From: an uncultured Prevotellaceae bacterium
GTDB lineage: Bacteria > Bacteroidota > Bacteroidia > Bacteroidales > Bacteroidaceae
Assembly (NCBI GenBank): GCA_946406435.1
Contig: CAMJKP010000019.1
Coordinates: 1-52,959 of the forward strand
Direction: 5' to 3'
DNA: 52,959 nucleotides
In this document: one piece after another, positions 7,079 to 15,910 of the stretch
Layout of the letters: every line of letters begins with the position of its first letter
How positions within the stretch are numbered: the first letter of the stretch is position 1
The notes under the pieces: model-generated
Told to the model about the DNA's origin: nothing
Databases searched by the model: none
What the model saw: the letters and a program-made list of their open reading frames with translations, nothing else
Position numbers and translations under genes: made by a program

Positions 7079-10000
7079 ATGGTATTCATAAATTATATCA
7101 ACAGGCATTTGCCTGCTGTAAGGATTGTATTTGCCATAGCCCTACTCGTAATATCGGCACAATATGCTGGAGCACAGAATATTAAGGGCTATGTACTGGA
7201 TAAGAATGGTGACGGTATAATTGGTGCTACCGTCGTAGTAAAGGGAACTACAATTGGTCAGGCAACTGACGTAGAGGGAGATTTTGAATTTTCACTTCCA
7301 GAAAACACTAAGTTCCCTGTTTCTCTCGAAGTTTCATACATCGGACATGAGAGCAAGAACATCGTTGTGCGTAATGCCAACGAGGCTAAAAAGGAAATAA
7401 TCGTTACACTATATGAGGAAAAGAACCAGCTCAACGACGTGGTTGTCATTGGCTATGGTCATTCATCAAAGAAGAACCTTGTAGGCTCTGTTGCAAAGGT
7501 TGATGGCGATGATATTGTTATGCAGACAAAGGATGCGCCTCTCGTGGGAATGCAGGGTAAGGCTGCTGGTGTCTATATCGAGCAGGCTACAGGTGTGCCT
7601 GGCGGTGGTGCTTCTACCATAAATATTCGTGGTAAGAACTCTCTAACATCAGGTACTACCCCACTCTACATCGTTGATGGCGTTCCTTACAATGGTGCTA
7701 AGGAGAGTTACGTTGGCTATACCTCTACTGGTGCATTAGGTCTCCCTAACGTGCTTGCCCTCATAAACCCTAACGATATTGAGTCTATTGAGATTCTGAA
7801 AGATGCCGATGCTACTGCAATCTACGGAACACGTGGTGCCAACGGCGTGGTAATCATCACAACCAAGCAAGGCAAGGCAGGCAAGGTGAAGGTTGATGTG
7901 AGTCTTAGTGCCTCATACTCTAAGGTCACTAAGCGTCTCGACTTCCTCAACACCGAGGAATATCTCGACCTCAGACGCAAGGCGGTTCAGGCTGACCTTG
8001 ACAGAGGCGATATAAAAGAGAGCGACCTTAACGAGAGGAAATATCCTGACCTCTACCTCTTCGACCAAACAGCCGACTACAACTGGCAGGACAAGATGAT
8101 TGGCAACACAGCTCCTGCCTACGATGCTAACGTCAAGATTTCTGGAGGTAATCAGAACACCTCATTCCTCGTAAGTGGCGGTCTGTATAGTGCCTCAACT
8201 ACTATCATCAGCGAAGACAAATATCGCAGATGGAATGGTAAGATGTCACTCCAGCACCACTCTCTTGATAAGCGTTTCAACATGAACGGCTCAGTATCAC
8301 TCATGGGCCTTGACATGGATTCTGACGGAGCAGGATCACTCTACAACAATTACAACACCGCTCCTAACACTCCTATGTTTGATGAGGATGGCAACACATA
8401 CTATATCCCAGGCAACAGCGAATGGGACTCTCCTCTTTCCTCTCTCAACGCTATGGGCAAAAACCGCGCTTTCAACGTTGTGGGTGCTCTCGACCTGAGC
8501 TATAGTATTATCAAGAATCTCACGGCGAAGGTGAATATTGGTTATACCTACAGTAACAGCAATATGCACTTGGAATATAAGCGTTACTACTATAACCCAT
8601 ATAAGAAGAATCAGACCAACATAGGCTATTTCGTCAACAGTAATACAAACTCTATCAACATAGAGCCTCAGCTCTCGTATAAGCTCAGCATAGGTAAGGC
8701 ACACGCTAATCTGCTTGCCGGTGCTACTTTCTATCGTACAGCCGACCATAGCATTTATCTGCAAGAACGTGAGTTCCCAAGCGATGCCTTCCTCGGAAAT
8801 GCCTCTGCTGCCCCTACTATCAGCAGTCACCAGAATCCTTCACACGAGACTCGTACCGCGTCAGTCTTCGGACGTATTCAGACCGACTGGGACAACCGCT
8901 ACCTGCTCAACTTGGTGCTACGTCGTGACGGCTCTTCACGCTTTGCCACAGATCATCAATGGGGTACTTTCTACTCAGTAGGCGGCGCATGGATTTTCTC
9001 TGATGAGAAATTCATAAAGAATACCATTGGCAGCTGGTTTACTCATGGTAAGCTTCGCTCAAGCTATGGTGTTACGGGTAATGACAAGATTGACGATTAT
9101 TCGTATATGACGAAATACAGCACTTGCACATATCCATACGAGGGTAACGTGGGACTCTACGTTAATCAGTTGGGCAACGAGACCTTGAAGTGGGAAGAGA
9201 CGAGCAAGTTCGACATCGGACTTGAGCTTGGTTTCCTTACTGACCGAATAGTGTTCAACACATCTTTCTACAACAACCGCAGCACCAACCTCCTTAACAA
9301 TGGGTACCTGCCAAGCCAGAGCGGTTTCTCATCAATGAAGAGTAATCTGGATGCAGCAGTTGATAACAGAGGCTGGGAATTTGAACTCAACACCGTGAAC
9401 ATCAAGACGAATGATTTCTCATGGACAACCAACTTCAACATCTCTTTCCCAAAGAATAAACTTGTGAGGTATGAGAACCTTGAGAGTAGTGCTGACCGCA
9501 CGAAATACACCATAGGCAAGTCTATCAATCAGGTGCGTATGTATAAATACACAGGTGTAGATAACCAGACAGGTCTTCCAACCGTGGAGGATGTGAATGG
9601 TGACGGCGTTATCAACTCTAACGATGACTACCAGTATCTCGGAACCAGAGACCCTAAGTTCTATGGTGGTTTCAACAACACGTTCACCTACCGCAACCTC
9701 TCGCTCGACGTGAATTTCTATTTCCGCAATCGTCAGTTCCAGTATGGCTACCTCTACTATTACTATAACCCGATTGGCTGGTCGAATAACGTGACTCACG
9801 AGATGGCAGAAAACTATTGGACCACTCCGGGACAGGATGCTAAATATCCGGCTCTTACCACTACGACAAAGAGCGAAGTGTATCAGAAATATTATTACCA
9901 CCTCGGATATTCCGACTTTGCATTCAGCTCAGGTTCATACATCCGTTTGCAGAACATCACTCTGTCGTATTCATGTCCTGAGAGCATCACAGGCAAGCTT

Positions 10001-10138
10001 GGCATCAGCAGTTTGCGTGTTTATCTCCAGGCAAAGAACCTAAAAGTATGGACTAACTACGACTCCTACGACCCGGAAATCGGTCAGGGCGTGCCTTTGG
10101 CAAGGGAGATTGTCATCGGACTTAATATGTCATTCTGA
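7079..10138 (+). CDS. SusC/RagA-family TonB-linked outer-membrane transporter
   Basis: This 1019-residue protein has a signal peptide ending AQYAGA-QN, an N-terminal carboxypeptidase-regulatory-like domain (NIKGYVLDKNGDGIIGATV ... VSYIGHESK, about 40-120), the SusC TonB-box-like LNDVVVIGYGHSSKK, a plug domain (NIRGKNSLTSGTTPLYIVDG ... IEILKDADATAIYGTRGANG) and a large beta-barrel. SusC proteins import glycans, peptides or other large solutes together with their SusD lid. ATG 7079 is preferred: the open frame upstream to 7028 is translated from a short hairpin repeat (CCTTCCTTTTGGGAAGG). The SusD partner starts 327 bases downstream. Position after two HMA genes hints at a metal-related cargo, but the sequence does not show it. 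Confidence 0.93.
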   Translation: MVFINYINRHLPAVRIVFAIALLVISAQYAGAQNIKGYVLDKNGDGIIGATVVVKGTTIGQATDVEGDFEFSLPENTKFPVSLEVSYIGHESKNIVVRNANEAKKEIIVTLYEEKNQLNDVVVIGYGHSSKKNLVGSVAKVDGDDIVMQTKDAPLVGMQGKAAGVYIEQATGVPGGGASTINIRGKNSLTSGTTPLYIVDGVPYNGAKESYVGYTSTGALGLPNVLALINPNDIESIEILKDADATAIYGTRGANGVVIITTKQGKAGKVKVDVSLSASYSKVTKRLDFLNTEEYLDLRRKAVQADLDRGDIKESDLNERKYPDLYLFDQTADYNWQDKMIGNTAPAYDANVKISGGNQNTSFLVSGGLYSASTTIISEDKYRRWNGKMSLQHHSLDKRFNMNGSVSLMGLDMDSDGAGSLYNNYNTAPNTPMFDEDGNTYYIPGNSEWDSPLSSLNAMGKNRAFNVVGALDLSYSIIKNLTAKVNIGYTYSNSNMHLEYKRYYYNPYKKNQTNIGYFVNSNTNSINIEPQLSYKLSIGKAHANLLAGATFYRTADHSIYLQEREFPSDAFLGNASAAPTISSHQNPSHETRTASVFGRIQTDWDNRYLLNLVLRRDGSSRFATDHQWGTFYSVGGAWIFSDEKFIKNTIGSWFTHGKLRSSYGVTGNDKIDDYSYMTKYSTCTYPYEGNVGLYVNQLGNETLKWEETSKFDIGLELGFLTDRIVFNTSFYNNRSTNLLNNGYLPSQSGFSSMKSNLDAAVDNRGWEFELNTVNIKTNDFSWTTNFNISFPKNKLVRYENLESSADRTKYTIGKSINQVRMYKYTGVDNQTGLPTVEDVNGDGVINSNDDYQYLGTRDPKFYGGFNNTFTYRNLSLDVNFYFRNRQFQYGYLYYYYNPIGWSNNVTHEMAENYWTTPGQDAKYPALTTTTKSEVYQKYYYHLGYSDFAFSSGSYIRLQNITLSYSCPESITGKLGISSLRVYLQAKNLKVWTNYDSYDPEIGQGVPLAREIVIGLNMSF

Positions 10139-10139
10139 T

Positions 10140-10460
10140 GAGATTAAGATATTAAGAGATTAAGAGATTAAGAGATTAAGATATTAAGACTTGCTTTAGC
10201 TTGTTGAGCTTTAGCGAAAAAAATTAAAAGATTAAAATCTTTGCGACTTAGCGACTTCGCGTTCAAAAAAAAATAATAACGCAAAGACGCAGAGACACAG
10301 AGATTTATAAATTAAGAGATTAAGACTTGCTTTAGCTTGTTGAGCTTTAGCGAAAAAAATTAAAAGATTAAAATCTTTGCGACTTAGCGACTTCGCGTTC
10401 AAAAAAAAATAATAACGCAAAGACGCAGAGACACAGAGATTTATAAATTAAGAGATTAAG
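10140..10460. repeat. Tandem octamer tract and 136-bp tandem duplication between susC and susD
   Basis: From 10140 to 10188 the unit AGAGATTA/AGATATTA repeats several times. Two adjacent 136-bp copies follow (10189-10324 and 10325-10460), apparently identical. Each contains ACTTGCTTTAGCTTGTTGAG (a dispersed motif of this window) and an inverted pair CTTTGCG ... CGCAAAG. No promoter or gene is evident; the tract ends 5 bases before the SusD start codon. Confidence 0.85.
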
Positions 10461-10465
10461 ATATT

Positions 10466-11902
10466 ATGAAGTTTAAAACAAAAATACTATATAAAATACT
10501 CCCTCCCTTGGGGAGGGCTGGGATAGGTCTTACCTTGTTGTGCTTCTCCTCTTGCAACGAGATTCTTGAGATTGACCCACCGACCGATGCTCTTATTGCA
10601 GAGGATGTGTATGGCAACGTAACAAACATAAAGACCGCATACACAGGACTGTACTCGTATCACGTTCACATGAATGCTACGTATTATCAGTATCTCGAAC
10701 AGTATTTCCATTTCATGTCCGATGAACTGAAGTCGGATAATACTGCCAGCTTTGGTATATATTTCGAGAACACTTATACCCCAAACACAAGTCTTTATGG
10801 CAATATCTGGGATCAGCTCTATGCCTCCGTCTATAAGATGAACGACTTCATAGAGCACGTAGAGGCAACATCCCTTCTCAGCGAGGAGACACAGAAAGAG
10901 TATATAGCCGTGGCTAAATGGTTCAGGGCTTACGACTACTTCCTGCTCTCAAACCTCTACGGCGACGTGCCTCTCGTCCTCAAAAGCTCTATCGCAGAGT
11001 CAACGAAAGTTGGACGTACAAAGATATCTGAGATTAACGAGGCTATCACCAACGACCTTCTCTATGCCGAACAGGCTCTCGCCAACTCTGAAGAGACGAA
11101 GAAGAACGTGCGCACAAGACTATCCACAGCTGCTGCACAGGCATTACTCGCCCGTCACTATCTCTACACCGGGCAATGGCAGAATGCAGCCGACGTGGCT
11201 ACCAAGCTCATCGACGGCGGAGCATATTCTCTTGAGGCTGACGTGAACAAGGTGTTCCTTTCATCAAGCAAGGAGGTGATTTTCGGCTTCGACATGGACG
11301 GCTTTAGCGGAACAGGCACCTATCAGGGCTACACGCGCACAGGCTGGCTCTTCATCCCTTCCTCAACGGCAAATGCCACCTACTACCTCACAGACGAACT
11401 CGCCCAAGCCATTACAAGCGACTCCCTCGATGCACGCATCAACTGGCTTGGCTATCAGGTAATAAGCGAGAAGAAGAGATACTACCCTTACAAGTACAAG
11501 AACAACAGCAACGCCACGGCAGCCAACTACGAGCTTCAGGTGCAGTTCCGACTTGCCGAGCAGTATCTCATCCGTGCAGAGGCACGTGCCCACCTCAACG
11601 ACATAGAGGGCGCTCTTGCTGACATCAACGCCATCCGCTCACGTGCCAAGGTAGAGCCAGTAGAGGCGACCACCACAGCCGAGGTCCTCACACTCGTAGA
11701 GGAAGAGCGTCGTAAGGAACTCTTCGTCGAGGGACAGGCACACCGATGGTTCGACCTCAAGCGCACCTCAAGAGCCGATGCCGTATATAGCAAGCTCGAC
11801 TACAAGAAGTGGGAAAGCCATAAGATCCTCCTCCCAATCCCAGAGACTCAGATACTCCGCAACCTTGCTCTCACGCAGAATCCGGGGTATGATAAGAAGT
11901 GA
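10466..11902 (+). CDS. SusD/RagB-family outer-membrane lipoprotein
   Basis: This 478-residue protein has a lipoprotein signal peptide (LLCFSSC-NEI) and the SusD fold: an early LEIDPPTDALIAEDVYGN region, TPR-like helices (AKWFRAYDYFLLSNLYGDVPLVL) and the C-terminal signature LVEEERRKELFVEGQAHRWFDLKR. It caps the SusC barrel at the cell surface and binds cargo. Residues 11-22 (ILPPLGRAGIGL) of the signal peptide are encoded by a dispersed G/C-rich repeat; a match without a gene is at 28032-28066. The SusC gene lies upstream beyond the tandem duplication. Confidence 0.92.
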   Translation: MKFKTKILYKILPPLGRAGIGLTLLCFSSCNEILEIDPPTDALIAEDVYGNVTNIKTAYTGLYSYHVHMNATYYQYLEQYFHFMSDELKSDNTASFGIYFENTYTPNTSLYGNIWDQLYASVYKMNDFIEHVEATSLLSEETQKEYIAVAKWFRAYDYFLLSNLYGDVPLVLKSSIAESTKVGRTKISEINEAITNDLLYAEQALANSEETKKNVRTRLSTAAAQALLARHYLYTGQWQNAADVATKLIDGGAYSLEADVNKVFLSSSKEVIFGFDMDGFSGTGTYQGYTRTGWLFIPSSTANATYYLTDELAQAITSDSLDARINWLGYQVISEKKRYYPYKYKNNSNATAANYELQVQFRLAEQYLIRAEARAHLNDIEGALADINAIRSRAKVEPVEATTTAEVLTLVEEERRKELFVEGQAHRWFDLKRTSRADAVYSKLDYKKWESHKILLPIPETQILRNLALTQNPGYDKK

Positions 11903-12029
11903 TATTTTGTGTAAAGTTCCCAAAAGAGTAAAGTAGAAAGAATAAAGATTAATGTAAATAGTAGCCTTCACCTCAAATACTATCTACATTCCACTTTACT
12001 CTTTACACTTTACTCTTTACCCAAAGAAT

Positions 12030-12887
12030 ATGAAAAAGAAAGATTATTTTAAACTCTGGCTTCTCTCATTTGCCACTTGGGGATGCCTTATACCGTTAAG
12101 AGGCTATTATGTAGGCCTTTATGGAGCTACAATTATTCTCACCATAGCATTCGCATTACTAACATGGTGGGCTATGAAAAAATACGCTCCAAAGGCAGGC
12201 TTTTGGCGAGTGCTAATCCCCTTGCTTGCCCCTTGGCTGTTTGTAGAGTTGGCATCTGACCTAATAAAGTTTATATTCATAAGAGAAGACTTTTATGATT
12301 CCTTGTTCTCAATGCCCTCTTCCGTAATGCCACCATTTGCCGTTATCACGATAGCCATTTTCTATCATTATCGCAAGAAATGGCTTTTTGCTATACTTGG
12401 TACGCTATGCGTGTTTGGAGTGACGGAGGGGCATAAGCAATGGGTTGAATGGATAAGATATGGCGACTATCCAACTCTCTCTGTCAATCTTGCCGACTGC
12501 GAGGTGACTGACAGCACGCACACGTTCAAGCTTTCTGAGGTAGATGCAGAATACCTCGTACTGGATGTATGGTCAAGTGGTTGTGGATATTGTATCAGGG
12601 AGTTGCCAGAGATTCAGGAGTTACACGATGAATACAAAGACAGTAATATAGAGGTTGTATCCCTGTTCGCCTGCTATCGTAAAGGAGAGACTTTCAACGA
12701 TGGCTACGAAATCATGAAAGAAAGGGACTGCAACTTCCCTCTGTTTGCCGTCGTAGAAAAGGACGACCCGATACTGACACGTTGCGAGATAAGCCGTTAT
12801 CCGCGTGTCCTCATACTCGACAAGAACCGTACCGTCATTTTCAACGGCAGTCTTGAATTTGCCAAGCGCAAAATGAAAAGGCTCTAA
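12030..12887 (+). CDS. Membrane-anchored TlpA-type thioredoxin
   Basis: This 285-residue protein has four or five hydrophobic segments in its first 135 residues, then a thioredoxin domain (about 150-280) placed outside the inner membrane. The active site is DVWSSGCGYCIRELPEI (Cys185, Cys188), followed by the TlpA-type insertion and the cis-Pro strand SRYPRVLILDKN. TlpA/ResA-like proteins reduce disulfides in exported proteins, for example cytochrome c or metal-binding sites. The polytopic N terminus is unusual, since most family members have one anchor or a signal peptide. It lies 127 bases after susD on the same strand; a role in keeping HMA cysteines reduced is possible but inferred. Confidence 0.82.
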   Translation: MKKKDYFKLWLLSFATWGCLIPLRGYYVGLYGATIILTIAFALLTWWAMKKYAPKAGFWRVLIPLLAPWLFVELASDLIKFIFIREDFYDSLFSMPSSVMPPFAVITIAIFYHYRKKWLFAILGTLCVFGVTEGHKQWVEWIRYGDYPTLSVNLADCEVTDSTHTFKLSEVDAEYLVLDVWSSGCGYCIRELPEIQELHDEYKDSNIEVVSLFACYRKGETFNDGYEIMKERDCNFPLFAVVEKDDPILTRCEISRYPRVLILDKNRTVIFNGSLEFAKRKMKRL

Positions 12888-12922
12888 ATTCCCCCTTTAT
12901 ATCTATGCTCTTCTTTCGAAGA

Positions 12923-13014
12923 TACTCCATCGCTACTCCATCGTTACTCCATCGTTAGTCCATCGTTTCGATGGAGAAGCGATGGACATGCGATGGAGAT
13001 GCGATGGAGATGCT
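12923..13014. repeat. Long palindrome of repeated CTCCATCG / CGATGGAG units
   Basis: Four copies of an 11-base unit (ACTCCATCGTT type) are followed at once by four inverted copies (CGATGGAGATG type), giving about 45-base arms with no spacer. It lies between the thioredoxin gene and the next outer-membrane protein gene. It could form a very long hairpin or cruciform; function unknown. Confidence 0.75.
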
Positions 13015-13082
13015 TAGGAGGAAGAGCGATCCTAAAGACTTGTTTCTTGACATTCCTGACTTATCTATAATGTAACAATAAA

Positions 13083-15275
13083 ATGATAAAAATACACGTG
13101 AGTAAATATAAAGCATTTGCAATATGTGCTTCTTTCCTGTGTCTGACATTACAACACTTGCAGGCATATACTCCCAAAAGTAGTGAATATAGCAGCCTTG
13201 ACTCTATTGCAAAGAGCAAGGCGGATTCCCAATCTATAGCGCCAAAGGATTCAGTATGGAAGGAAAAGAAGCTCAAGGAGGTTATCGTCAAAGGCAGTAA
13301 CGTGACACATTATCCAGACAAGGATGTGTGGAAAATTACCGATGAGATGCGAAAGAACACCTTCGACAGCTATGACATATTGAAAAAGATACCGGGGATG
13401 TTCTATGATGAGATTCTTAATACTTTGTCATACAATGGTTTGAATAAGATTCTGATTCTGAAAGATGGCAGGAAGAAAGGAAATGACCATATCGGGCATT
13501 TGGCTAACATACGCTTTGATAATGTGGAAATCTACCACTCTCCTACAGGCAGATATTCTGACTATGAAATTGTCATAAACTTTATAACTCAGAAAGACTG
13601 GTTGGGATATGATGTGAACACCTCCGTGACTGGAAATAAGACTCCTGCCACAGATAACGACAAACTGAATACCAGCCTTGCATACGATTTTACACATCCC
13701 AAATACGATGTGGCTATGGCATATTCGTACAAGCATCTTGGTACGGAACTACAGGAGCAGACCATACTCAAAGAGAACGGAGAACTGAATTACATTTCGC
13801 CATCTGACAGATTCAATGAGCGGAACACCCGAAACAACAGTCACAATGCGTGGGTTGATATGGACTATAAACTGAACAAGAAGCACGTGTTGTCAGTAAA
13901 GTATAGTGCAACGTGGACAGGCGAGCGTAACTCTACATTAGGAACTATGGAAAAACTGGTAAACTCTACTAACGTGCAATCGCTCGTAGAAAGACTAACT
14001 GATAGCGATATGGATTCAAAACAGAGCCTTATATCCGTATTCTATAGAGGTAATATCGGCAAATGGGACATAACATCAGATGTCACAGTTGATATTTACA
14101 AGCAAAACCAACTATATGGTTATATTGAGGAAAACTACAAACTGCAAACTACCGATTACAATTTTGACACAATGAATCGTAGTGACAGAAATGCGTTTAG
14201 GTTTACGGCTGATGCTGTGCGTAAATTCGGAAAGAAGCAAAACGTGAATTTAGGCTATGAAGGCTATTGGAGAAACTATAAGACTCGTCAGGACAACAAC
14301 AAAGAAACAGCGGAAAATGATTTTTCAAAGAACAGATTCTATGGTACTTGGAAAAATAACGTCACAAAAGCACTCTATTTGGAATTTGGATTAGATGCAG
14401 AGATTCAGAATAACCAGTCATACGGTATGTTTCATCGCAATGTTTCGCAATTCCTTTGGGGCGGCAACTCTGAGTTATATTGGCGTATCAATCCAAAGAT
14501 GAAACTATGGATTCTCTACGGAAATGTAACCACCTACCCTACTTTGCTGCAAAGGAACGCCTTGCCGAGCACTACTGATGCCCAGACTTTCACAATGGGA
14601 AACCCAGATCTGAAATCAGATATGAAACACCGCTTTTTTACAAATTTCAGCTATGGACCTGTTAGTTTCTCGGCAACATACAAATACTCTCCTAACAGCA
14701 TAGAGAGCGTATATAAACACATTGACGGAAAGACATGCTATACCTACGATAACGTCAAATACTATACATATTCTCTTTCTGCGCAGGTTGACAAGGAGTT
14801 TAAGATCGGCATTGGTAAGCTAAGAGGAAGGATTATCTGCTCTTATGCAGGAAACGGTTATAATATGCCAGAAGAGAATTTCCGCACAGATTACATTCAC
14901 GGCTCAATGCTATGCAATTACAGCATAAAGCAAACAATGTTCCAAATACAGTACATTCAGAGTAGCTATAAAGAAGCCATTCCGAACGGTTACGCCAAAA
15001 GAGGTAACAACTATTGGCTATTTACAATAGCCCAAGATTTTATGAACAGAAGGCTCAGAATGCACCTATCATGGATTCCGCCTCTCCGTGTAGGGGTTAA
15101 CAGGTATGGCTGGAATGAAGTGAACACTCCTTTTTATTACTCTTACAATAGTACAGACGACTTTAGGACTATGAAGAATCAGATTTCAATATACGTCATG
15201 TATCGCTTTGCCAAAGGACGCAAGGTAAGGAAAATAAGTCATTCACAATTCAGCGACCATGAAGTAAACGACTGA
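13083..15275 (+). CDS. TonB-receptor-like outer-membrane beta-barrel protein
   Basis: This 730-residue protein has a signal peptide (to about residue 29, LQA-YTP), a KLKEVIVKGSNV TonB-box/plug start, and a plug-like segment with YDILKKIPGMFYDEILNTLSYNG and NVEIYHSPTGRYSDYEIVINFIT. The rest is rich in alternating beta-barrel strands. It resembles the outer-membrane beta-barrel family (OMP_b-brl_3 type) in which the plug is reduced and the C-terminal barrel dominates. No carboxypeptidase-regulatory domain is visible. Substrate unknown. It stands alone after the metal-linked SusCD/thioredoxin genes, separated by the 12923-13014 palindrome, and may be independently expressed. Confidence 0.8.
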   Translation: MIKIHVSKYKAFAICASFLCLTLQHLQAYTPKSSEYSSLDSIAKSKADSQSIAPKDSVWKEKKLKEVIVKGSNVTHYPDKDVWKITDEMRKNTFDSYDILKKIPGMFYDEILNTLSYNGLNKILILKDGRKKGNDHIGHLANIRFDNVEIYHSPTGRYSDYEIVINFITQKDWLGYDVNTSVTGNKTPATDNDKLNTSLAYDFTHPKYDVAMAYSYKHLGTELQEQTILKENGELNYISPSDRFNERNTRNNSHNAWVDMDYKLNKKHVLSVKYSATWTGERNSTLGTMEKLVNSTNVQSLVERLTDSDMDSKQSLISVFYRGNIGKWDITSDVTVDIYKQNQLYGYIEENYKLQTTDYNFDTMNRSDRNAFRFTADAVRKFGKKQNVNLGYEGYWRNYKTRQDNNKETAENDFSKNRFYGTWKNNVTKALYLEFGLDAEIQNNQSYGMFHRNVSQFLWGGNSELYWRINPKMKLWILYGNVTTYPTLLQRNALPSTTDAQTFTMGNPDLKSDMKHRFFTNFSYGPVSFSATYKYSPNSIESVYKHIDGKTCYTYDNVKYYTYSLSAQVDKEFKIGIGKLRGRIICSYAGNGYNMPEENFRTDYIHGSMLCNYSIKQTMFQIQYIQSSYKEAIPNGYAKRGNNYWLFTIAQDFMNRRLRMHLSWIPPLRVGVNRYGWNEVNTPFYYSYNSTDDFRTMKNQISIYVMYRFAKGRKVRKISHSQFSDHEVND

Positions 15276-15362
15276 TAGAGAAAGAATTTCGATAAGCATA
15301 CATACACATAAAAAGCAACAAAGTCAAGATCCAGCTGTGAAGCTCGTCTTGACAAAAAATTT

Positions 15363-15528
15363 CCAAAAAAATCCCCCCGCAGCCTTCACAGGGTACGGGG
15401 GGTATATTCATTGTAAGTATAACCTAATAACTTCCCATAAATCTTCACAGACAATGGGTAATGTAACTAAAACTTTTTAAATATCAACCTGCATAAGCAG
15501 GATTATCAATGAAAAACAAATTCAATTC
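15363..15528 (-). ncRNA. Candidate small RNA, orphan, about 165 nt
   Basis: No reading frame fits, but the - strand has a consensus promoter (15535-15566) and, 130-165 bases downstream, a strong terminator: stem CCCCCCG/CGGGGGG at 15373-15402 followed by a T run. Read 5' to 3', the transcript forms CCTGC-TTAT-GCAGG, then CCCAT-(loop)-ATGGG, then the terminator hairpin. The loops of the last two hairpins share the octamer CTGTGAAG. I cannot match it to a named RNA: the ends do not pair as in 6S RNA, and SRP, RNase P and tmRNA signatures are absent. Confidence 0.65.
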
Positions 15529-15534
15529 TTGCTG

Positions 15535-15566
15535 CAAAGATAAGGTTTATTTCCGTAATATCCAAA
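15535..15566 (-). promoter_or_regulatory. Promoter of the candidate small RNA
   Basis: On the - strand, TTTG (15566-15563) and TATCTTTG (15542-15535) are exactly 20 bases apart. About 25 bases including the -7 box and spacer (15534-15558) are identical to the AraC-gene promoter at 20232-20256. Confidence 0.75.
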
Positions 15567-15603
15567 CATTTTTACAAAAAATCTATTAAACATCTCTGCA
15601 ACC

Positions 15604-15735
15604 CTTTGCAATAAAGAGCCCCTCAGTTCCCCTGTGTAGGGGGAAGAGAGATTAGGGGTTAGAGGTTAGAGATGAGAGATTAGAGGTTAGAGATTAGGGG
15701 TTAGAGGTTAGGGATTAGGGGTTAGAGTTAGAGAT
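15604..15735. repeat. C/G-rich hairpin followed by degenerate GGTTAGA heptamer array
   Basis: CCCCTCAGTTCCCCTGTGTAGGGGGAAG is followed by about ten degenerate units of GGTTAGA / GATTAGG up to 15735. Related mixtures occur at 30605-30700, 36217-36270 and 37790-37825. On the + strand the tract is G-rich. No gene is seen. Confidence 0.7.
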
Positions 15736-15878
15736 GAAGGAATGAAAAATTAAAGTCGCAAAGGCGGGCTGTAAGCCCAACAAGCTCATAGCCCAGTGAA
15801 TGCCCCTGGTACACAGAAGTTGGGGCGCTATGATGAGTACATACTCCCTAACCTGAATAAAATCATAATTTTTGGGTA

Positions 15879-15910
15879 TTGCGGGGGTCGATTTTTCTCC
15901 ATAACTTTGC
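15879..15910 (+). promoter_or_regulatory. Promoter ahead of structured leader copy 2
   Basis: TTG at 15879-15881 and TAACTTTG at 15902-15909, then C, with a 20-base spacer. Expected start is near 15916. Confidence 0.6.

Noticed and set aside
15363..15528. 6S, SRP, RNase P or tmRNA identity for the candidate small RNA
   Set aside because: The 5' and 3' ends do not pair and none of the conserved sequence blocks of those RNAs is present.
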